Assembly (NCBI GenBank): GCA_027295475.1
Contig: JAPUKV010000239.1
Coordinates: forward strand, 1 to 5,682
Direction: 5' to 3'
Length of the DNA stretch: 5,682 bases
Source of the DNA: Pseudomonadota bacterium
Lineage (GTDB): Bacteria > Pseudomonadota > Gammaproteobacteria > Woeseiales > Woeseiaceae
The notes beneath the pieces were generated by a model. It had not been told where the DNA came from. It ran no database searches and saw only the letters and a list, made by a program, of their open reading frames with translations. Below are positions 1 through 5,682 of this stretch, in pieces; the stretch's first letter is position 1, and each line of letters begins with the position of its first letter. The position numbers were made by a program, and so were the translations under genes.

Positions 1-77
1 TGGTCGGGGCGGGGAGATTCGAACTCCCGACCCCCACAACCCCATTGTGGTGCGCTACCAGGCTGCGCTACGCCCCG
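1..77 (-). tRNA. tRNA-Pro(GGG), complete, CCA encoded
   Basis: Read on the minus strand, the sequence folds into a full cloverleaf of 77 nt including an encoded CCA (plus-strand tgg at 1-3). The acceptor stem pairs 71-77 with 5-11 (CGGGGCG with CGCCCCG) and the discriminator is A. The C1-G72 pair with A73 is the bacterial proline tRNA identity pattern. The anticodon stem is CCACA/TGTGG with loop ATGGGGT, giving anticodon GGG at 43-41. The T-arm is GGGAG-TTCGAAT-CTCCC with all five pairs intact. It reads CCC and CCU codons. It lies 68 bp after the merR-like gene in the same orientation, so it may be made partly by read-through from that operon. Confidence 0.97.
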
Positions 78-107
78 ACCGGCATCCGAAAGCATTCGAG
101 GGCGGCA

Positions 108-136
108 ATGATACTTACCGCGAGGCTGCTGGGAAA
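108..136 (-). promoter_or_regulatory. Possible promoter for tRNA-Pro
   Basis: A -10-like TATCAT (113-108, five of six matches to TATAAT) lies 17 bp after a poor -35 hexamer, TTTCCC (136-131). A GC-rich stretch follows, as is common at stable-RNA promoters. The implied start is about 24 nt before the mature tRNA 5' end. The weak -35 makes this tentative, and read-through from merR would serve equally well. Confidence 0.25.
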
Positions 137-145
137 GAGATTTTC

Positions 146-502
146 TTAGCGCCTGAGAATCTTAAGAACTTGTTCAAGTTCCAGGCGTAACTGCTTGATA
201 ATTTGTTGACTCTGGCTGACATCCGACTTTGCGTCGTCGCCCATCAGGCGCTGTCTGGCACCACCGATGGTGAATCCGTCCTCATACAACAGGCTTCGAA
301 TCTGACGAATAATCAGCACATCCTGTCGCTGATAATAGCGGCGATTACCGCGCCGTTTGACCGGCTTCAGCTGAGGAAACTCCTGTTCCCAGTAACGCAA
401 GACGTGCGGCTTCACGGCGCACAGATCGCTTACCTCACCTATCGTGAAGTAACGCTTGCCTGGTATTGGAGGTAGCTCGTCGTTATTCCCCGGTTCCAGC
501 AT
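146..502 (-). CDS. Small MerR-family DNA-binding protein downstream of ihfA
   Basis: This encodes a 118-residue protein of the MerR winged-helix family. After a short proline-containing leader, residues 18-86 form the DNA-binding domain: the FTIGEV helix-turn-helix start, the [11 protein letters not shown] segment (35-45), and a wing rich in arginine (KRRGNRRYY, 49-57), followed by a second helical part ending near GARQRL. Residues about 97-118 look like one amphipathic dimerisation helix. There is no effector-binding domain and only one cysteine, so it is unlikely to be a metal sensor of the MerR or CueR type. The ATG lies inside the 3' end of ihfA (20 bp overlap) with AGAGG 3 nt before it, which suggests translational coupling. 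From memory, this gene follows ihfA in Pseudomonas and Xanthomonas relatives. Its target and signal are unknown to me. Confidence 0.9.
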   Translation of the reverse strand: MLEPGNNDELPPIPGKRYFTIGEVSDLCAVKPHVLRYWEQEFPQLKPVKRRGNRRYYQRQDVLIIRQIRSLLYEDGFTIGGARQRLMGDDAKSDVSQSQQIIKQLRLELEQVLKILRR

Positions 503-782
503 AGGCCTCTACTCGGGCTTTTAGTTTTTGTCCTGGCCTGAATGTCACGACACGCCGTGCACTGATCGGAATTTCTTCCCCGGTTTTCGGGTTCCTGCCT
601 GGACGTTCATTTTTATCCCGAAGATCAAAATTTCCAAACCCGGAAAGCTTGATCTGCTCACCTACCGCGAGAGATGCACGCAGTTCTTCAAAGTACAAAT
701 CAACCAACTCGCGGGCTTCTCTTTTGTTCAATCCTAGTTCGTTGAACAGGGATTCCGCCATGTCTGCTTTTGTCAGGGCCAT
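483..782 (-). CDS. ihfA: Integration host factor alpha subunit (IHF-alpha)
   Basis: This 99-residue protein, the same length as the E. coli subunit, is nearly identical to it through most of the sequence. It pairs with IHF-beta to bind and sharply bend DNA in the nucleoid, supporting recombination, replication and promoter architecture. Residues 1-45 are the helical dimerisation part. [13 protein letters not shown] (45-57) starts the beta-sheet body, and RPGRNPKTG (60-68) is the minor-groove arm with the intercalating proline at position 65. [14 protein letters not shown] (75-88) closes the body. The ATG at 782-780 comes 5 nt after the pheT stop; the likely ribosome site (AAGAGA) is inside pheT about 9 nt upstream, so the gene is probably read with pheT. 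The stop lies within the merR-like gene. I saw no clear promoter directly before it. Confidence 0.98.
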   Translation of the reverse strand: MALTKADMAESLFNELGLNKREARELVDLYFEELRASLAVGEQIKLSGFGNFDLRDKNERPGRNPKTGEEIPISARRVVTFRPGQKLKARVEAYAGTGE

Positions 783-787
783 CGATA

Positions 788-3166
788 CTAGTCTCTTAGC
801 TCAGCTGCGAATTCCCGCTCCAGATTGCGTACTACTGTGTTCATTGCTGCGTCCGCATCTTCGTCAGTAAGGGTGCGGGATGTTTCCTGTAAAATCAAGC
901 CTAAAGCTACGCTTTTTCGCCCGACTTCTATCCCTGGACCCTGATAAACGTCGAAAATTGTTACACTTTGGATGAGATTCGGAGCCGACGATGCAACGAT
1001 TTTTACGAGATCGGCAGCGGCAACTTTGTCGTCAACGACGACTGCGATATCGCGTCTGATTGCAGGAAATTTTGACACGGCGAATGCCTTCGGAACATTC
1101 GAAGCAAACGCCAGTGCTGCATCTAGTTCAAAAAGAAAAACGTCTTTGTTCAAGTCCATTGTCTGCGCAATCGCGGGATGCAGTTTTCCAAGGACACCGA
1201 TTGTTTGACCGTTACGAACAATGCTGGCGACCTGACCCGATTGCAAAGCCGGATGACTGGCCGCCTCGTAAGCGATTCTCGTTGTCGCGCCAACCATCTC
1301 GAGCAACGATTCAAGGTCCGATTTTATGTCAAAGAAATCAACACTCTGCGCGCGCCTTCCCCACTGCTCCGGGACCACCGAACCGACGGCAAGACCTGCT
1401 ACGCGTACAACTTCCACAGGCTTTTCCAAGGTACCGTGAAATGATTTTCCAATTTCGAAAATGCGAACACGCTCTTGTTGTCTCGCTACATTTGAAGCCG
1501 CAGCCGCAACCATGCCCGGCCATAACGAAGCGCGCATCACTGACATTTCTGTCGAGATAGGATTACTCAAAACAAGTGTGGAATCCTCGCCAGTAAATCG
1601 ACGATTATTCTCTGCACTGATAAAACTGTACGTAATTACTTCCTGATAATCGCGTGCGACCAGGGACGCCGCGACCAGTTCCATGTCGATTCTGGTTTCG
1701 GTCACCGGTTCGAGAGGCAATTGCGCAGTTGCGGTGGCCTCCGGGATCAGGTCGTAGCCGTAAATCCGGGCAACTTCTTCGACGATGTCATCCTCTATTG
1801 TAAGATCGAATCTAAAACTGGGTGCAACTACTGTCCATCCGTCGGTTTTTTGCTCGACGCCGAGCCCCAGGTTTTTCAAAATCTCGACAACTTTTTCGTC
1901 AGGAATTTCTGTTCCAAGTACCCTTTTTAACCGGGACTTTCGCAGCGAAATCGAGCGTGCCGCCGGCAGGTGATCGTCGTCTATCAAATCCGTCAGCGGC
2001 CCGGCATCGCCACCCGAGATGCCGATCAGCAACTCAGTCGCCCGATCGACAGCACGCGCCTGTCCGGCGGGATCGACACCACGCTCGAATCGGAGTGATG
2101 CGTCAGTATGAAGTCCGTACGATCTCGCCCGACCGGCCACCACCGACGGTGGCCAGAATGCAGCCTCGAAGAAGACATCCTTTGTCGCCGCGGAAACAGC
2201 CGTGCTCAGGCCGCCCATGATGCCGGCAATGCCGATCGGCCCCGAATCATCGCTGATCAGGAGCGTATCCTCGGCCAGATCCACCTCTCTCTCGTCGAGC
2301 AACGTCACTTTTTCGCCTTTCCTGGCGAAGCGGGGCCTGATGGCACCCTTTATCAGCGCCACATCATAGGCATGCAGTGGCTGTCCCAGCTCCAGCATGA
2401 CGTAATTGGTGACGTCAACCACCGGGTGAATGGCCCGGAGCCCACTTCTCCGGAGTCGCTCCGTCATCCAGATCGGTGATCTTGCATCCGGGTTTATATT
2501 GCGAATAACGCGTCCGGCAAATCGCGGGCAGGCGGCCGGATCCTCGACCTCGACGGGATACGAATCTTCGATGGTCGCCGATAGCTGCGGCAGGTCAGGC
2601 ATGGTCACAGTGGCGCCGGTTATCGCGGCGACGTCTCGCGCGATGCCGAGCACACTGAAGCAGTCACCCCTGTTAGGAGTCAGGTCAAGGTCGAAAATAT
2701 TGTCGGGCAGATCGAGGTATTCCGACAACTCGAGTCCGACCGGTGCATCCTCAGGCAGCGCGATGATGCCCTCGGCCTCATCACCGAGTCCCAGTTCTAT
2801 TGCTGAACACAACATGCCGTTGGATTCGACGCCACGAATATTCGAGCGGCTTAGCTTTGTACCATCAGGTAGCCGGACACCTGGAGCCGCCAGTGGGCTC
2901 TTCATGCCCACGACGACATTAGGCGCGCCGCAGACGACCTCTACAGGCTCACCGTCTCCAGTTGTTACCTGGCAGACGGTCAACCTGTCGGCATTCGGAT
3001 GCGGATTAACGCCGACAACTTCCGCAATAACGACGCCAATCAGTTTTTTTCCCTCCGACTCGATGCTGTTGACTTCGTGCCCGGCCATTGTCAATTGCTG
3101 CCCCAACTCCTCAGCATCGAGCTTTGGATCAACCCATTCTCGCAACCATGTCTCTGCAAACTTCAT
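788..3166 (-). CDS. pheT: Phenylalanyl-tRNA synthetase beta subunit
   Basis: This 792-residue protein (E. coli 795) forms the alpha2-beta2 enzyme with PheS, charges tRNA-Phe in the cytoplasm and removes mischarged tyrosine. Domains in order: N-terminal [12 protein letters not shown]; an EMAP/OB tRNA-binding domain at about 43-150 ([18 protein letters not shown]); the B3/B4 editing domain at about 210-380; a B5 DNA-binding-like domain at about 400-475; a catalytically inactive class II-like core at about 485-680; and the C-terminal ferredoxin-fold anticodon-binding domain at about 698-791. Editing-pocket residues H265, G318, E334 and A356 fall at the positions known for this family. The frame stays open 288 bp upstream of the chosen ATG, but that stretch overlaps pheS and has no PheT similarity, so the start is set at MKFAETW. 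It lies 16 nt after the pheS stop and ends with TAG 5 nt before ihfA. Confidence 0.98.
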   Translation of the reverse strand: MKFAETWLREWVDPKLDAEELGQQLTMAGHEVNSIESEGKKLIGVVIAEVVGVNPHPNADRLTVCQVTTGDGEPVEVVCGAPNVVVGMKSPLAAPGVRLPDGTKLSRSNIRGVESNGMLCSAIELGLGDEAEGIIALPEDAPVGLELSEYLDLPDNIFDLDLTPNRGDCFSVLGIARDVAAITGATVTMPDLPQLSATIEDSYPVEVEDPAACPRFAGRVIRNINPDARSPIWMTERLRRSGLRAIHPVVDVTNYVMLELGQPLHAYDVALIKGAIRPRFARKGEKVTLLDEREVDLAEDTLLISDDSGPIGIAGIMGGLSTAVSAATKDVFFEAAFWPPSVVAGRARSYGLHTDASLRFERGVDPAGQARAVDRATELLIGISGGDAGPLTDLIDDDHLPAARSISLRKSRLKRVLGTEIPDEKVVEILKNLGLGVEQKTDGWTVVAPSFRFDLTIEDDIVEEVARIYGYDLIPEATATAQLPLEPVTETRIDMELVAASLVARDYQEVITYSFISAENNRRFTGEDSTLVLSNPISTEMSVMRASLWPGMVAAAASNVARQQERVRIFEIGKSFHGTLEKPVEVVRVAGLAVGSVVPEQWGRRAQSVDFFDIKSDLESLLEMVGATTRIAYEAASHPALQSGQVASIVRNGQTIGVLGKLHPAIAQTMDLNKDVFLFELDAALAFASNVPKAFAVSKFPAIRRDIAVVVDDKVAAADLVKIVASSAPNLIQSVTIFDVYQGPGIEVGRKSVALGLILQETSRTLTDEDADAAMNTVVRNLEREFAAELRD

Positions 3167-3182
3167 TGTCCAGGAATCCGAT

Positions 3183-4210
<1,028 letters not shown>

Positions 4211-4211
4211 A

Positions 4212-4583
4212 TTATTCGGGCTGGCTGTCGGCCAGGCTGGCTTTTGCCTGAGCTGCAATCGCACCGAATGCTTCAGGATCGTGTACTGCGATGTCCGCCA
4301 GCACTTTGCGGTCAATATCGATTTCCGCACGGTGCAGGCCATTGATCAGACGGCTGTAGGATAACCCGTGTATACGTGCAGCCGCATTTATACGTGTAAT
4401 CCAGAGCGCCCGAAACTGCCGCTTGCGCTGGCGCCGGTCACGATATGCATATTGCCCGGCCTTGATGACCGCCTGCTTGGCTACCCGGTAAACTTTGCTT
4501 CGAGCACCATAGTATCCCTTGGCTTTGTCGAGAACTTTCTTGTGACGAGCCTTGGCGACGACGCCTCTCTTAACTCTTGCCAT
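4212..4583 (-). CDS. rplT: 50S ribosomal protein L20
   Basis: This 123-residue protein (E. coli 118) binds 23S rRNA early in assembly of the large subunit. In E. coli it also represses translation of rpmI and its own gene. The N-terminal half is the extended basic arm, starting [18 protein letters not shown] and including [12 protein letters not shown] (22-33) and [12 protein letters not shown] (47-58). The C-terminal half, from [12 protein letters not shown] (59-70) onward, is the globular domain that contacts rRNA and, in E. coli, the operator mRNA. The tail is a few residues longer than in E. coli and ends [12 protein letters not shown] sits 8 nt before the ATG. Only 14 nt separate it from rpmI, so the two are certainly co-transcribed. 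The stop is TAA. Confidence 0.98.
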   Translation of the reverse strand: MARVKRGVVAKARHKKVLDKAKGYYGARSKVYRVAKQAVIKAGQYAYRDRRQRKRQFRALWITRINAAARIHGLSYSRLINGLHRAEIDIDRKVLADIAVHDPEAFGAIAAQAKASLADSQPE

Positions 4584-4597
4584 TTCTCAATCTCCGC

Positions 4598-4795
4598 TCA
4601 GCTGTAAGGAAGCAAGCGACGCACCTGCTTCACGTCGTTGGCAGCAATCTGCAGGGTCTTGCTCAGCTTTCGTTTGCGCTTCGAACTTTTCTTCGTGAGA
4701 ATATGACTGCGGTGGGACTGGGCCCGCTTAAAGCCGCCCTTAGCCGTCCGGCGGAAGCGCTTGGCGGCGCCCCGGTTGGTCTTCATCTTGGACAT
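4598..4795 (-). CDS. rpmI: 50S ribosomal protein L35
   Basis: This 65-residue, strongly basic protein has the same length as E. coli L35 and is a component of the large ribosomal subunit. Family hallmarks are visible in order: [12 protein letters not shown] (3-14), the AKGGFKR segment (18-24), [14 protein letters not shown] (31-44) and the terminal LLPYS. The ATG is preceded by GGAG with a 5 nt spacer. The 111 nt before it carries a long irregular hairpin that may govern translation of this gene and, by coupling, of rplT. The TGA stop is 14 nt from the rplT start. Confidence 0.98.
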   Translation of the reverse strand: MSKMKTNRGAAKRFRRTAKGGFKRAQSHRSHILTKKSSKRKRKLSKTLQIAANDVKQVRRLLPYS

Positions 4796-4812
4796 TTTGT
4801 CTCCATCTATTA

Positions 4813-4860
4813 GCCTTGCAGCGTACGATCGAGCCGTTTCGACTCATCGCCGTTGCAGGC
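4813..4860 (-). promoter_or_regulatory. Long irregular hairpin before rpmI (candidate L20 operator)
   Basis: In the mRNA sense, GCC (4860-4858) pairs with GGC (4815-4813), TGCA (4857-4854) with TGCA (4820-4817), GCGAT (4850-4846) with ATCGT (4829-4825), and GAGTCG (4845-4840) with CGGCTC (4836-4831), closed by an AAA loop. That is 18 pairs, two of them G-U, interrupted by a 3x4 internal loop and single-base bulges. The base ends 8 nt before the rpmI GGAG. In E. coli, L20 binds an irregular stem and a pseudoknot at this place. The pairing is seen in the sequence; the L20 role is inferred from position. Confidence 0.45.
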
Positions 4861-4893
4861 GGGTAGTGACATCACCCTGAACTAAATCGGGGT
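4861..4893 (-). promoter_or_regulatory. Mutually exclusive short stems in the infC-rpmI gap
   Basis: GGGT at 4877-4874 can pair either with ACCC upstream (4893-4890) or with ACCC downstream (4864-4861). Only one pairing can form at a time, and the downstream one abuts the long hairpin at 4813-4860. Four-base stems are weak, so this is only a candidate switch element. Confidence 0.2.
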
Positions 4894-4906
4894 TAGCTGT
4901 CGTTAC

Positions 4907-5425
4907 TCACTTTTTCTTCGGTGCCATCACCATAATCATTTGCCGACCTTCCATCTGCGGCATCTGCTCAACTATGGCAATGGCATCGAGATCTTCCCTG
5001 ACCCGGGCCAGCAGATTTGCGCCCAATTCCTGATGCGCCATCTCGCGGCCTCTAAATCTCAATGTGACTTTAGTTTTGTCTCCAATCTCCAGGAAAGCAA
5101 CGAGTTTTCGCAGCTTTATCTGGTAGTCACCTTCCTCCGTACCTGGACGAAACTTGATTTCCTTTACGTGTACCTGTTTCTGCTTGCGCCTGGCGGACTG
5201 TGCTTTCTTGTTCTGTTCGAACAAATACTTGCCGAAATCCATTACCCGGCAAACAGGTGGCTCCGCCATTGGCGAGACTTCTACAAGATCCAGCCCGCCT
5301 TCCTTCGCAACTTCAATCGCCGCTTCGAGAGGCATGACGCCCGCCTGTTCGCCGGCGGCATCAATTACCCGAACTTCAGGTGCCTCGATTTCCTCATTGC
5401 GCTTGACGCGCTTTGGGCCTGCGAT
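4907..5425 (-). CDS. infC: Translation initiation factor IF-3, AUC start
   Basis: IF3 binds the 30S subunit, keeps it apart from 50S, and rejects incorrect start codons and initiator tRNAs. The chosen start is ATC at 5425-5423, giving 172 residues (E. coli 180). The N-domain runs from about residue 8 ([15 protein letters not shown]) through [15 protein letters not shown] (56-70). A basic linker follows ([16 protein letters not shown], 71-86), and then the C-domain with [15 protein letters not shown] (88-102), [14 protein letters not shown] (122-135) and [13 protein letters not shown] at the end. The first in-frame ATG (5335) would delete the first 30 residues, including the conserved EVRVID strand. 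The frame closes at TAA 5446-5444, so the start must lie between. ATC is the only candidate there with a proper ribosome site. A non-AUG start is usual for infC (AUU in E. coli) and allows IF3 to repress itself. Confidence 0.95.
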   Translation of the reverse strand: MAGPKRVKRNEEIEAPEVRVIDAAGEQAGVMPLEAAIEVAKEGGLDLVEVSPMAEPPVCRVMDFGKYLFEQNKKAQSARRKQKQVHVKEIKFRPGTEEGDYQIKLRKLVAFLEIGDKTKVTLRFRGREMAHQELGANLLARVREDLDAIAIVEQMPQMEGRQMIMVMAPKKK

Positions 5426-5438
5426 ATTCCAGTCCTCC
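5423..5438 (-). promoter_or_regulatory. infC ribosome binding site and AUC start codon
   Basis: GGAGG (5438-5434) is followed by an 8 nt spacer and then ATC. No other in-frame codon between the stop at 5444 and the internal ATG at 5335 has a comparable site. A strong ribosome site with a rare start codon is the expected signature of IF3 self-repression. Confidence 0.8.
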
Positions 5439-5453
5439 AGCCATTAGCAAATT

Positions 5454-5481
5454 CCGCGATCCTGCAGTACAGCTATCGCGG
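5454..5481 (-). promoter_or_regulatory. Hairpin at the predicted infC mRNA 5' end
   Basis: CCGCGAT (5481-5475) pairs perfectly with ATCGCGG (5460-5454) around a 14 nt loop. Inside the loop CTG and CAG can add three more pairs. The stem starts at the predicted transcription start, so the mRNA would begin in double-stranded form. It lies 15 nt before the GGAGG of infC, too far to cover it directly. It may protect the 5' end or be a binding site; no T-run follows, so it is not a terminator. Confidence 0.5.
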
Positions 5482-5488
5482 GACGCGA

Positions 5489-5517
5489 ATTTTATAGCCG
5501 CAATCCTAAAGACACAA
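5489..5517 (-). promoter_or_regulatory. Sigma-70 promoter for the infC operon
   Basis: TTGTGT (5517-5512) as -35 and TAAAAT (5494-5489) as -10 are separated by 17 bp. The -10 matches five of six consensus bases and the -35 three of six. The next bases, TCGCGTC, are a GC-rich discriminator of the kind found at ribosomal promoters under ppGpp control. The expected start is near 5482, giving a leader of about 57 nt before the AUC. An overlapping TATAAA (5496-5491) is an alternative -10. Confidence 0.55.
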
Positions 5518-5521
5518 GTCC

Positions 5522-5538
5522 GGAAATGCCTGATTTCC
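5522..5538. repeat. Perfect 6+6 bp inverted repeat just upstream of the -35
   Basis: GGAAAT and ATTTCC flank a 5 bp centre. The repeat lies about 40 to 56 bp before the predicted infC transcription start, where an activator or operator could sit. No U-run follows on either strand, so it is not an intrinsic terminator. It does not clearly match a regulator site I know. Confidence 0.4.
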
Positions 5539-5551
5539 AAGAAACTTCGCT

Positions 5552-5575
5552 AAAAACGGTTTATGCAGGCGACCG
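5552..5575 (-). terminator. Weak possible terminator after tRNA-Val
   Basis: CGGT (5575-5572) can pair with ACCG (5560-5557) around an 11 nt loop, followed directly by TTTTT (5556-5552). The 4 bp stem is short for an intrinsic terminator. If it does not work, the tRNA-Val transcript could read into infC. Confidence 0.2.
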
Positions 5576-5625
5576 GACCAACTGCTGCCGCCTCGATGCT
5601 GACTATGCGCACAGAGCTTTGTGGG

Positions 5626-5682
5626 TGGTGGGCGATGGTGGTTTCGAACCGCCGACCTCCACGATGTCAACGTGGCGCTCTA
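5626..5682 (-). tRNA. tRNA-Val(GAC), 5' part cut by window edge
   Basis: The minus strand gives the tRNA from the D-loop to the encoded CCA (5628-5626). The anticodon stem is CCACG/CGTGG with loop TTGACAT, so the anticodon is GAC (5668-5666), decoding GUC and GUU. The variable loop is AGGTC, the T-loop is TTCGAAA, and the acceptor 3' strand is ATCGCCC with discriminator A. The T-stem halves GGCGG and CCACC leave a C-A mismatch at the middle pair. The 5' acceptor strand and most of the D-arm lie beyond position 5682. It is the upstream neighbour of the infC control region, in the same orientation. Confidence 0.93.

Noticed and set aside
1..77. tRNA-Pro as an integration site for a mobile element
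   Set aside because: No integrase, no duplicated tRNA 3' end and no change in gene content are visible within the window.
82..99. Imperfect direct repeat GCATCCGA / GCATTCGA before tRNA-Pro
   Set aside because: Two 8 bp copies with a mismatch are within chance expectation and match no known element.
5394..5444. A 16-codon ATG frame overlapping the infC start out of frame
   Set aside because: The ATG at 5444 lies 16 nt before the infC AUC start codon, but it has no good ribosome site of its own and the peptide is not recognisable. It could compete for initiation, yet nothing supports it as a gene.

Overview
This window is a bacterial translation gene cluster read entirely from the minus strand. 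Transcription order, from high to low coordinates, is: the 3' part of a tRNA-Val(GAC), infC (IF3), rpmI (L35), rplT (L20), pheS and pheT (the two subunits of phenylalanyl-tRNA synthetase), ihfA (IHF alpha), a small MerR-type regulator, and a complete tRNA-Pro(GGG). Gene order and protein sequences point to a gammaproteobacterium. PheS aligns with the E. coli protein without gaps around its key residues. The ihfA > merR > tRNA-Pro tail is the arrangement I recall from Pseudomonas and Xanthomonas, whereas E. coli has no merR at this place. I cannot name a genus.

Region 5426-5682 holds the tRNA-Val and a roughly 200 bp control region for infC. It contains a plausible sigma-70 promoter with a GC-rich discriminator, and a hairpin that would start almost exactly at the mRNA 5' end. 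No thrS lies between the tRNA and infC, although thrS is the usual upstream neighbour of infC. IF3 appears to start at an AUC codon placed 8 nt after a strong GGAGG; the first in-frame AUG would remove 30 conserved residues.

Region 4212-5425 is the infC-rpmI-rplT module. The 111 nt gap between infC and rpmI folds on paper into a long irregular hairpin just before the rpmI ribosome binding site. That is where L20 represses translation in E. coli.

Region 788-4211 is pheS-pheT, both intact and of standard length. Only 45 nt separate rplT from pheS, so there is no room for the pheM leader peptide and attenuator known from E. coli. Region 146-782 is ihfA, starting 5 nt after pheT, and the merR-like gene, which overlaps the end of ihfA by 20 bp. 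Spacing suggests one co-transcribed unit from infC to merR, and perhaps through the tRNA-Pro, because no strong terminator was seen.

I see no mobile element, CRISPR array, defence system or new protein system. The points worth a second look are regulatory: the AUC start, the leader hairpin, the rpmI upstream hairpin, the missing thrS and pheM, and a C-A mismatch in the tRNA-Val T-stem.
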